Shown one piece after another: positions 24,544 through 33,097 of a stretch of DNA of 64,000 bases. Within the stretch, counting starts at the first letter, position 1. Each line of letters starts with the position of its first letter. The translations under genes were made by a program, and so were the position numbers. Origin of the DNA: Pseudopyrenochaeta lycopersici (lineage: Eukaryota > Ascomycota > Dothideomycetes > Pleosporales > Pseudopyrenochaetaceae). The stretch spans positions 1,010,533-1,074,532 of the forward strand of contig NHZP01000020.1 of the NCBI GenBank assembly GCA_003313425.1, given 5' to 3'. Below the pieces are notes generated by a model, which ran no database searches, was not told the origin of the DNA, and saw only the letters and a program-made list of their open reading frames with translations.

Positions 24544-25689
24544 CTAGAAACAAACCTTGCTCTCCCAGAGCAACCTGATGTCTCCTGGTTCTAGGTCATG
24601 CTGAGTTGGACCTCGTTCGCCTCCAGGAAAAGCCATTTCATCCAGGCTGTCTAAGCAATGTTTCATATGCCTATAATCAATATCCCTAGGACACACGTGT
24701 GTGCCGCTCTCCCTAGCCCACCAATATCTCCTTAATGCCAACACGCAATGTGCCATATGGAAGGCCTCGTCACTTAAGACTTGGATTGCATACGGATCAC
24801 TGAGAAATGTTTGGTCCAGATAGAGTTTCTGTTGCCTAATGAGGTCTGCTTCTGGATAGCGACTGCGAAACCATCTCTGGTAGCGTTCTTCTTCAGCGGT
24901 AAATAGATGAGCAGGAACCATAGCCTGATCATCAATTCGAAGTTCCCAGTCAGTGTTGGGTGTGAATTTTTGCCGCTTTTCTGGTGTATCCCAGTCGGTA
25001 ACATTGTGATGATCGAATTGAAGCTGATATCGAGGTCCTTTGCTTTTCTGTGTGTTGTAGCGGATCCAGATACCAGAAGTTGAATTGGCGAGGTAGTATC
25101 CGAGTACAATGAAGAGAAATATGCAGAACAGTAGAGATCCTGCTGTAGCATACACTAGTCCTGAATTGCAGAATTTGCTCGTCCGCCGAGAGCCTTTGGT
25201 TTCTGTTAATGGGAGATAAAGCTGCTTCCCTCTTTGTCCGAACAAAATTGAAGCGATTCTTGAGTGGATTTTGCGAGGCATTGATGATGAAGCCAGAACA
25301 TCGTGGTCTAAAATCATACGCTCCTCTTCCAATGAAAATCTCAGGTCGCTCAAGCTCTGATGGTTGATCTCGAGAAGAGTAACAAAGCTACCCACTCGCG
25401 TTTTATTGCTCGTGTTTTCCGTAAACGTTAAGATAAGGGAGGCATTTCCCGCTTTTCTCTCTTGAAGATATTCAAATACTCTGGCAACAGCGCTCTTTGT
25501 CGTGAATCGAGCGGGCTCGCGTGTTGGTCCGATGAAGAGGACATAAATGCCATGTCTGCCGTGTACGATGTGCCGCTGCACGAATTGTGCATTAGCAGCC
25601 TCCTCAAAGATCAACTCGATGTTTGTCGCATCGGCCTTCGCATCTATTCCAAAGCTATATGGGTTCGAGGAGTCTCCGTGAACTTCCAT
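24544..25689 (-). CDS. UstYa-family (DUF3328) oxidase 2 with long N-terminal extension
   Basis: Intronless, 381 residues from the ATG at 25689; the open frame extends upstream but has no ATG. Most UstYa proteins have about 220-280 residues. Here a 176-residue N-terminal region precedes the membrane helix (177-200, GLVYATAGSLLFCIFLFIVL). It has regular alpha/beta-like patterns (IELIFEEAANAQFVQRHI, HGIYVLFIGPTREPARFT) that I cannot assign. The lumenal part has both motifs, HMAHC (311-315) and HMKHC (341-345), and ends in WESKVCF. By topology the extension faces the cytosol. It converges with the DOMON-b561 gene, 258 bp apart, and starts divergently from the precursor gene. The catalytic part is intact. 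The extension may be a regulatory or docking domain, or a fused gene. Confidence 0.85.
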   Translation of the reverse strand: MEVHGDSSNPYSFGIDAKADATNIELIFEEAANAQFVQRHIVHGRHGIYVLFIGPTREPARFTTKSAVARVFEYLQERKAGNASLILTFTENTSNKTRVGSFVTLLEINHQSLSDLRFSLEEERMILDHDVLASSSMPRKIHSRIASILFGQRGKQLYLPLTETKGSRRTSKFCNSGLVYATAGSLLFCIFLFIVLGYYLANSTSGIWIRYNTQKSKGPRYQLQFDHHNVTDWDTPEKRQKFTPNTDWELRIDDQAMVPAHLFTAEEERYQRWFRSRYPEADLIRQQKLYLDQTFLSDPYAIQVLSDEAFHMAHCVLALRRYWWARESGTHVCPRDIDYRHMKHCLDSLDEMAFPGGERGPTQHDLEPGDIRLLWESKVCF

Positions 25690-26190
25690 TGTAGGTGATT
25701 TACAGAATTCGGAGTGTGAGCACAAAGTGTGCTTCAAGAGTCATTCATAAATTGACTATATAGGATCACAAGAATCATAGAGTACAGAGCACTGCACTTG
25801 AATCATTTCACTCAATTAGAACCCAAAGTTTCGCTAACGCTGAATAGCAAGTAAGGCTTCGTCAGCGCTTAGTAGGTACCTTGTAGTAGTCTCTTTACCA
25901 GTATTAACTATTTTACAGAGCCCGAGCTTCAATCTAGGTAATCAGGTTAGTCGAGAAAGGATTAGTATAATCATACTGTGCAACAGCTTTCATGTGTAAC
26001 CTCTCAAGTTTGATCGTAGCTTCTAGTGGTAGGTTTTGTAGTTTGCTAGACGTGTCACACAGGATATAAAAAGCAAAGTTAATCGGGACCTCACAACTAT
26101 CAACACTCGAAAACATTTCAGCACCCAAACAAATTCAATAAAGAAACATTTTCAAATTTCTGTGGTTCTGAGCGTTCATTCCTGTTCATC
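25690..26190. promoter_or_regulatory. Divergent promoter region, UstYa 2 / precursor
   Basis: 501 bp between the start of UstYa 2 (minus) and the repeat precursor (plus). The right half holds a TATA-like box, described separately. The left half shows no clear motif. Confidence 0.5.
26065..26072 (+). promoter_or_regulatory. TATA-like box of the precursor gene
   Basis: TATAAAAA about 120 bp before the precursor ATG, followed by a C/A-rich leader (CACCCAAACAAATTCAATAA) as is common for strongly expressed fungal genes. Confidence 0.45.
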
Positions 26191-26949
26191 ATGAAGCCTA
26201 CTGCCATTCTTTCAACCCTCATGGGCATGTCCGTCCTTGTCGCTGCGCTGCCTCTGGAAGCCGGCCTCGACAGCCTGAGTAAGCATAAGCCCTTGAGTCC
26301 AGAAAGAATCGAGAGTGTCCTGACGGAGCTTAACGCCCCAGAACCATGGGAGAAACGATCGCCTCAGAAGAAGATTGATGCCGTCGACGTCGAAAAGCGT
26401 CAGAAGAAGATTGACGCTATTGACGTTGAAAAGCGATCCCCTCAGAAAAAGATTGATGCAGTGGATGTTGAGAAACGCCAGAAGAAAATTGATGCCGTTG
26501 ACGTCGAGAAACGCCAGAAGAAAATCGATGCGGTTGATGTTGAGAAACGCTCACCTCAGAAAAAGATCGATGCAGTGGATGTTGAGAAGCGTCAGAAGAA
26601 AATCGATGCTGTAGATGTCGAGAAACGCCAAAAGAAGATTGACGCCGTTGACGTTGAAAAGCGCCAGAAGAAAATCGATGCGGTTGACGTTGAGAAGCGT
26701 CAGAAGAAAATCGATGCTGTAGATGTCGAGAAACGCCAGAAGAAAATCGATGCTGTAGATGTCGAGAAACGTCAGAAGAAAATCGATGCTGTAGATGTCG
26801 AGAAACGCCAAAAGAAGATTGACGCCGTTGACGTTGAAAAGCGCCAGAAGAAAATCGATGCGGTTGACGTTGAGAAGCGTCAGAAGAAAATCGATGCTAT
26901 AGATGTCGAGAAACGCCAGAAGAAGATTGATGCCGTTGACGTCGAGTAA
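26191..26949 (+). CDS. Kex2-processed repeat precursor, probable RiPP (dikaritin-like) precursor peptide
   Basis: Intronless, 252 residues. A signal peptide (MKPTAILSTLMGMSVLVAAL) and a leader to residue 56 end in WEKR. Then come 16 repeats, each closed by KR except the last, which ends at the stop. Thirteen are QKKIDAVDVE or the Ile variant QKKIDAIDVE (units 2 and 15), and three (units 1, 3, 6) carry an extra SP in front. Kex2-type proteases cut after KR in the Golgi, so the gene should release 16 near-identical peptides. UstA, PhomA, AprA and the victorin precursor are built the same way and are modified by UstYa proteins, four of which surround this gene. Unlike the ustiloxin, phomopsin and asperipin cores, this one has no aromatic residue. 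Codon choice differs from unit to unit while the protein stays constant, which indicates selection on the peptide. An unmodified signalling or wall peptide is the alternative. Confidence 0.9.
   Translation: MKPTAILSTLMGMSVLVAALPLEAGLDSLSKHKPLSPERIESVLTELNAPEPWEKRSPQKKIDAVDVEKRQKKIDAIDVEKRSPQKKIDAVDVEKRQKKIDAVDVEKRQKKIDAVDVEKRSPQKKIDAVDVEKRQKKIDAVDVEKRQKKIDAVDVEKRQKKIDAVDVEKRQKKIDAVDVEKRQKKIDAVDVEKRQKKIDAVDVEKRQKKIDAVDVEKRQKKIDAVDVEKRQKKIDAIDVEKRQKKIDAVDVE
26359..26946 (+). repeat. Coding tandem repeat, 16 units of about 36 bp
   Basis: Units are 36 bp (42 bp for the three SP-bearing ones). A larger pattern is laid over them: 26590-26718 is repeated without change at 26770-26898, an offset of 180 bp, or five units. 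This points to recent unequal exchange within the array. Confidence 0.9.
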
Positions 26950-28177
26950 GGTGACAGCATCAAGCGGAACGAGGGCAACAAATGGGAATTTGTTTCGCAC
27001 CGCAATGTTGCCCAGAGCTGAATTGCTGATCATCAATTAACGATGTTATTTGCCCTCACTATCAAGAAACATTATACTAAAGTTGGAGTTGAGAGACTTT
27101 CAATTCTGGAGATGAGAAGTGTACCCACCAACGGTGGTTGAGGCTGAGAAATTTGGGTTATTGTCATTCATTTATAGATGAAGCTAGAGAGTATAGTCTG
27201 GAAGGTTTTGTGTTGTTAGCCTCTATCGAATTGTTACATGTACTTAGGGATAAGAGAAGAGACCCGAATTGAACCGATGTGCTCATTTCCACCCACCATG
27301 GAGTTAGTTACTTTGCATGGAGGAAACATTCGCTCTCCAAATTTCCTGTGACACTTTCTAATAGGCTAACGCCGCAGATCAAGTAATAGATACTTCTACT
27401 CCCTCAACGTGAAACTGTAGCATTTGAAAGTATTATATGCTTTGTGCATTCAGAATTGGATCGCATTGATCCTAATAATATGACAACATTTAGAGCCATC
27501 ATATTCGAATGCTTCGTAAAATGCTGTGATCGTGTCTATTACATCAGGCACAACTTTAAACACAATACAACGAGGTAAAATTGGTTGCGTATCTTAATAA
27601 CCACAAACTGTGTTGCATTTTACGATCTTAATTCTAGATAGGACTAAAGATCAGACTAAGAAAGCGATGCACACTAAGTTTTGGGAAAGATAGCTATGAC
27701 TGTCTTTGCTCAAAAATCCGGCTTAAGGTTAGATGGATGATGTCATCAGGCAGACTTTGTGCTTTGTGCGATATGGAGTGCAACCGAAATTTATTGAGGT
27801 TAAACTATTATGGGACAGTAAGTTACGCATGTAATCAGGCGAGTTAGGCCTACAGCTTCATAGGGGGCCCAGCCGGAGATCAGATAGGCAGGGAGGCACC
27901 GAAACCAACTCGTCATGCAGCTCTTGACTCAATGTATTCTACTGATCTCACTAATTGCGTATCAGCACCTGCTCCCTACTCAAACGTGAATGCTGGTAAG
28001 TTATGCCACAGTATGAAATTTCCCATGCCATCGTACTTATTGTCCTATCTGATATTCTTAATATTCTCAAACTGGATCTTATCAGACTCATATAATCATT
28101 CTCCTAGTTCTGATGTCCTGGCTACAATTTGGTAATTGAAAAACAAGGCGATCCTCACAAGACGCTTTTTGAGTATT
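26950..28177. other. Intergenic DNA between precursor and UstYa 3
   Basis: 1.2 kb between two gene ends that point at each other. It contains the 3' regions. A short ORF near 27915 with a leader-like start (MQLLTQCILLISLIAYQHLL) ends after 24 codons and cannot be supported as a gene. Confidence 0.4.
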
Positions 28178-28846
28178 TCAACTGGGAACGACGCAAGTAG
28201 AAAACCCCGGAATTGTTTGAGAAACGATCATGTCCATCACTGACCTATCCTTTTCCAGAAAGTCTATCATAAGCTGCGAACAGTGTGCCGTATGCGCATA
28301 TGCCCTGACATGAGAGTCTAGATATCGCTCATCTTCTTTAAAGCCTTTGTGCAGCCGCCTCCACATTAGAGCACAGTGAACCATATGCTCACGAATGGGT
28401 GTGAAATAGGTCTTTGGGCTAACGACGTCGCCCATTTCGTCTTCAGTCAGTTGGCGTGTAGCGTCGCGAGTCTCGTATGCTTGCCACTGAGCAAGCCGCT
28501 TAAAGTTATCAAGGTTTTCCTTATCGAGACATGGTGTTGGAACCCATATATTGGAGAGAACGTCGTAGGTGCAGCCCAATGCTCGAGCCTCAGTTGACGT
28601 GGAACCGCAGTGAAGTATGATTTTCTGGGGAACCCGGGCCGGAAAGGGCCTAGAAAGGAAACCAGCCAGTGTTGTTACTGCTGTTGCAAACAGAAATGTG
28701 AGTATGTGAAACAAAACTTTACTCTTCAGGCCTTGTCGTTTGAAAGATAAAGATTTGTAGTTGCTGGGCTCCAATAGTAATATTTTCTCGAACGACTCTT
28801 CTGCCGATTCGACTTTATGGTAGGACGTATTGCCTGGAACGTCCAT
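28178..28846 (-). CDS. UstYa-family (DUF3328) oxidase 3
   Basis: Intronless, 222 residues from the ATG at 28846. Cytosolic tail of about 50 residues, one membrane helix (FHILTFLFATAVTTLAGFL), then the lumenal domain with GSTSTEARALGCTYDVLSN and WVPTPCLDKENLDNFKRL. The two motifs are HMVHC (154-158) and HTAHC (185-189), both intact, and the protein ends in STCVVPS. It is a clear paralogue of oxidase 1, with which it shares HCALMWRRLHKG and the WQAYE/DATRQLTE stretch. Two similar but separate copies suggest successive steps on the same peptide, or one copy per site. It converges with the precursor gene and starts divergently from oxidase 4. Confidence 0.9.
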   Translation of the reverse strand: MDVPGNTSYHKVESAEESFEKILLLEPSNYKSLSFKRQGLKSKVLFHILTFLFATAVTTLAGFLSRPFPARVPQKIILHCGSTSTEARALGCTYDVLSNIWVPTPCLDKENLDNFKRLAQWQAYETRDATRQLTEDEMGDVVSPKTYFTPIREHMVHCALMWRRLHKGFKEDERYLDSHVRAYAHTAHCSQLMIDFLEKDRSVMDMIVSQTIPGFSTCVVPS

Positions 28847-29410
28847 CCTGAGTTCTGTCTTATAATTAGTGTATATTTTCTAGTAGTCGAGAAGAGATGA
28901 TGGTACTTTTAGATTTCCGAGAAACAACAGAAATACAATAATTGCCTTTCCTAATCACTGCATCTAACTATCATAGCCTTCAATTAGGGACCTCGAGAAT
29001 CAAGAAAGACACGGACATGGAGTAATTGGTGCGAACGATCCGAATACCAATGGACATAGAAAATTCTGTACAGTCAGCCATTTGCTAAGAAGTCTAACGA
29101 TAAATGAATCTGGAGTACATATTACACAATGATGATGACTAATTTCTAATAATTATGGGTTACTTCTAAATTCTAGTGGAATATAGTAAGCATGAGTAAG
29201 CTAGCTTAGTGCTTGTACGTTTTGGTGTTCTGGTCAAGTGAGATTTTCCGAAGTTTCCGAAGATAGCCGACACAGGTTACATTTAACAGGAAGGTACTTC
29301 GAAGCAGGTTATTCTATAAGATTGGAGACTTTAGAACCAAACTGTGACTATCTACTCTACGACTGCAAATCACATTTAATATCTTATACAAATGTTTAAC
29401 AAATTCAAAT
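28847..29410. promoter_or_regulatory. Divergent promoter region, UstYa 3 / UstYa 4
   Basis: 564 bp between two opposing starts, so it must contain both promoters. No specific motif is claimed. Confidence 0.45.
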
Positions 29411-30094
29411 ATGTCTCGTTTCTTTAAGACGTTGAGGTCTTCTCAGAGCCAATTGACCCAAGAGGATAAGGAGGAAAACCGTACACTGCTTTCGGATCTA
29501 CCTACAACAAGAAGAAAATGGTTATCGAATGGCACTGTTAGGATAACTATTGCTATACTTATAATTATCCTCCTTGGGTTTATTATATTGCTCAGCCTGT
29601 CCACGACTATGAACACCAGTAGATCCCGGAATACACTACCGTACACAGACTGTGGAAAGAATTACTCTATGGCTGTCGCAGCTGGGTGTATATTTGACGT
29701 TTTAGCTACTACATGGGTACCGCCAGAATGTCACAACGCTACTCTGTTCAACGAATATACATCGCGGCTGCCAAAACCGATGTTCTACCGATGGCCAAAT
29801 TTAACAGAGCCTCTTTCAGAAGACCCACAGGAACTTGTTGCGTATGAAACGATATGGTCATATGGAGAGTTCCATACAGCGCACTGTCTATATCTCCTTC
29901 AGTGTGGTGCTTTAGCAGCCGCAAAAGTGTCGGCTGGGCATCAAAATGTTCTCACGAACAATCACGCAACATCGCTCTGGCACATAGGACACTGCACTAA
30001 AAATGTCTTTAACAGCCTTTCTTATCCTGAAAATAACACAGAAATCAAAAATGCTGCTAGATCTTCTCTCTTTTGCAAGGTATTACCAGTATAG
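29411..30094 (+). CDS. UstYa-family (DUF3328) oxidase 4
   Basis: Intronless, 227 residues from the ATG at 29411. Short basic tail, one membrane helix at about 42-66 (ITIAILIIILLGFIILLSL), then a lumenal domain. This has CGKNYSMAVAAGCIFDVLA, TTWVPPECHNATLFNEY and motifs HTAHC (155-159) and HIGHC (191-195). It is more distant from oxidases 1 and 3 than they are from each other, and lacks the CALMWRRLH block (CLYLLQCGALAA instead). This suggests a different position of action on the peptide. Several N-x-S/T sites fit lumenal glycosylation. It is the last gene of the alternating six-gene block. Confidence 0.9.
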   Translation: MSRFFKTLRSSQSQLTQEDKEENRTLLSDLPTTRRKWLSNGTVRITIAILIIILLGFIILLSLSTTMNTSRSRNTLPYTDCGKNYSMAVAAGCIFDVLATTWVPPECHNATLFNEYTSRLPKPMFYRWPNLTEPLSEDPQELVAYETIWSYGEFHTAHCLYLLQCGALAAAKVSAGHQNVLTNNHATSLWHIGHCTKNVFNSLSYPENNTEIKNAARSSLFCKVLPV

Positions 30095-32184
30095 TATTCA
30101 TGTAAAGTAGATCTCGAGCAAGCGGCTCCTTAGGGTATATTTAAGTAGCTGGTAATAAAGTTATTGTACGTTAAGATCAAATGGATGCGCAAATCTCGTA
30201 GGGTGGGTCAATCATTCAGGAACTAAGTAGTACGTTTGTTCTTAGTTGTCAAGTAATCTTTGTTGATTTGTCACGCGTTTGGGTGAGTGGCCGGGGAGAT
30301 AGTGGAACACGTTATACTTACCCTGCTTTTACATACACAGATCTGATGCATGCCACCGTGATATCAGGTGCGACGCTGAATATGGTAAGCAAGTCAAGCG
30401 ATCTAGGCTGAATACGACCTGATCTGAAGTTGAAAAACTGTAATGAGGTCTAGATGTTGCAAATTACCTCATAAAACAGCCCGACACAAGTTTTGTGACC
30501 AGTTTCATTAATTGGTAATAATCCATGGTTGTTTTGATCCATTGTATCCTAACTGCTCAGTTTCAGCCGCGTTTAGCAGCCTTGCCATGCATTACGAAAA
30601 TCTTATTACGCGCCGCTCCACATCACTTCGGTAAACAGATCATAGCAAGATGTACGGTTAGATAAACTATTGCAGGTTACTGGTGGTAGTGAAAGGTGCC
30701 TGTGCTAGTCAGTGCGATGTAATCGGACCTTCGTAGCTGCAACTTTTCAGTACAAGCTGTGGAGTATCGTGACGTTAGGGATATGGTATTCAATGCTCCG
30801 ATTGCTAGGTCTGAGTTCAAGTATTACTAGGTTAGGTAGCTTCGTAGTCAAAATGGGTTCTAACACAAGATATCAGAATAAGTTCTCTATTTACAACATA
30901 TTAGATCGACCTGAGAGATGCAAGAAGTCGCGTCACCCTAAGTAGTCTCGCTAGGAAGACTAGTAGTTTCACCTGGCAGAACTGCAATGCAATAGTTAGC
31001 GTGCTGTACCTATCGCAGCGCCTGAGAAGATTGTATGCTATGTGCTAGTGTTAGGAGGCTATTCTGTAAAGAGCTATACATAGCGGAAACCCCAGTCATT
31101 TGACCGGCCTCGCTAATAGCCAGGATTTCTGTAAGGTTAAGATCGTGGATATCGTTTCCTGCCTACCCGTAGCGCGCCCACCTATTCACACATAAACTCT
31201 CTTCCTTAAATTACAATCTTTATTGATACTGCAGCCTAATCTTTGGCTACCTTTGTTACCTGACCTACACAATATGTCTAGCATTCCAGCTCCTTCTCTA
31301 GTATTACTCTATTGCTATAGCTAATGCCTATATCTAGAAACATAGGAGAGGTACTAAAACAATGTTAAGCAGCGCCTAGAGTAAGGTAACAATCTCTTAT
31401 AATCGCTGTAGGATCGCTCTTGTCAGGACTCAGGTCTATGCCACTAGGCCATACAACCAAAAGGTACAAGTGATCAGCGATAGCTGACCCTGTGCATATA
31501 ATAGTACACATAGCTATCCAAGCTTCGGCGGCACGACCTGCATGCTTGCCTGGAGCCTTGCATTACAGGACTAGCTATCGTCAGCCTCCGAGATCCCAAC
31601 ACTCGGCTCTCAGCCTGCCTTGGCTCTCAGCCTTGTAGCCTAACAGCTAGACAAGAGCTTATTAGAATCCTATAATGTAGTACTCTATCTATGCTTTAAA
31701 TAAGTCTTATTGTCTTTCATTAACCTCTACTATACTCCTTTTCACTTAATACTTTCAAATAAAACTATAGTTGTTAAAGCAAAATACTAATCTTCTTCCT
31801 CTTAGGATTGAAGGCTTTATAGCCGCGACAATAGTAATATAGAACTAGTACCTGTATTTAGGTTACTTCGTTAGAATATTAGTACTTAAACTGAAATGAA
31901 ATAACTTAGAGAATAACTTAATTTTATAATCTTACTTTTATAAACCAACTGAACAACTTAATGTATTTAGATACTTAAACACATATAAACCTAGTTGTTA
32001 AGACTTAAACTATTATCAATAAATAACGGGAAAATATAATACAGAGTGTAGAGCTAAATTAGCTTAGTGTACTTTGGCTAAGCTTATTATAGTGTAAAAT
32101 ATTTAATAAGAGTATAATCTTAGTTAACAAAGCCTAATATAGCTTACTAGACTATTAGTTAGACCATAGTTTTTTTGGTATAAC
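30095..32184. other. Intergenic DNA, becoming AT-rich toward the right
   Basis: About 2 kb without a supportable gene. Near 30283-30306 a GTGGAACACGTTA end like those of the TA-targeting transposons is seen without a partner. Around 31418 TGTCAGGACT starts an LTR-like stretch without a matching end. From about 31700 the DNA is AT-rich and RIP-like. Confidence 0.4.
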
Positions 32185-32486
32185 TGTCAGGGTTCAATCC
32201 TTTCAGGTTACTAGACGCAGGTGAAAAGGTTCAATCCTTCCAAGTTACTAGACGCAGGTGAAAGGTAACGATCCTGCCAAGTTACTAGACGCAGGTGAAA
32301 GGTAACTGTTACCTCTTACCTTTTACTAAGCTAGGTAACTGGATCGGGACTAGCCTGCTCTAGCTTATGTATATAGGCAGCACCTCTCCCCCGAAGGTGA
32401 GAGGTATCTGCTATTTTGTCTATTTCCTTTTAAATTAAGTTTCTTCAACTAAGACTGTCCCAACTGTGCGTGTTGACTGCCTTACA
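32185..32486. mobile_element. Solo LTR with perfect 5-bp target duplication
   Basis: 302 bp starting TGTCAGGG and ending GCCTTACA, flanked on both sides by ATAAC (32180-32184 and 32487-32491). The TG...CA ends and the exact target repeat are the standard mark of an LTR retrotransposon that has lost its body by recombination between its LTRs. It contains a TATA-like stretch (TATGTATATA) and is little affected by RIP, unlike most repeats in the window, so it is probably younger. Confidence 0.85.
32191..32300. repeat. Three tandem copies of a 36-37 bp unit inside the solo LTR
   Basis: Units start GGTTCAATCC or GGTAACGATCC and all contain GTTACTAGACGCAGGTGAAA. They lie in the presumed U3 region, where repeated enhancer-like units are common. 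Confidence 0.85.
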
Positions 32487-33097
32487 ATAACTAGGCTAGG
32501 TACGAACTAAGTCTGGCTTCTTAAGGGTGTACTAAAATAATAAGAGCAACCTTTAAAGTTTACAATCTCTTTACTAGACTAGATATAAAAAGTTCTACAT
32601 AGACTATTTTAATGCCTTTGTTTTTCTCTATATTTATATTATTATACTGAATATGTGTTACAGACGCTGCAGGCGCTGTACATACTGCAGGCGATGTGAG
32701 CGTTACAACAGGTGCTAGAATATTGTAGGACTATTGCATGGTCGTACTATGTGTGTGGAAGTAGAAGTTGTGAGTAAGATTAGCAACATTGGCAACATTG
32801 GCAACATTAGGAACGTTGCACGGCTATCGCTGCCCGCGCGCGTGCAATAGCCCAAAATCGCCAGCCAAAAACTTTCCCTGACGTAGGTCGCCTGCACGCG
32901 AGCCTTTTATAGTCTGCAAAATAATTAAAAAAAAAATAAGCAGTGCATGTATCCTATGTCTAAGATCTCACGACCCGAGGCTTTTGTGGGTCAGATTTTT
33001 GGAGGTCGTACCTCGAAAATCAAGCTTACAACTTTCGTTAGCGTAGGCTTAGCAAGGGTCTTACTAGCATACTGAAGCACTATTTCTTATATCTTGG
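32487..33097. other. Intergenic DNA with a short microrepeat
   Basis: Contains three copies of GGCAACATT-like 9-mers around 32781-32815 and a CTGCAGGCG-rich patch near 32660-32700. No gene is visible. It includes the 3' side of the bZIP-ankyrin gene. Confidence 0.4.

Noticed and set aside
26359..26946. Regular repeats that might be taken for a CRISPR array
   Set aside because: There are no unique spacers, the units are coding, and the genome is eukaryotic.
26551..27036. 161-residue minus-strand ORF of repeated hydrophobic units opposite the precursor
   Set aside because: It is the antisense shadow of the tandem repeat array; the plus strand has the signal peptide, KR sites and a TATA-like box.
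27915..28135. Short secreted-peptide-like ORF or a 67-codon ORF near 27932
   Set aside because: The frame with the signal-like start ends after 24 codons and the other has no recognisable feature; no intron restores a longer product.
30283..30306. GTGGAACACGTTA terminus as a sign of a full transposon
   Set aside because: No inverted partner could be located and the doubled motif seen in other ends is not clear here.
30712..30945. 77-codon ORF
   Set aside because: No domain, signal or splice context; base composition is like the surrounding intergenic DNA.
31418..31760. LTR-like stretch starting TGTCAGGACT
   Set aside because: No matching CA end followed by a copy of the 5 bases in front (GCTCT) was found, and no second copy exists in the window.
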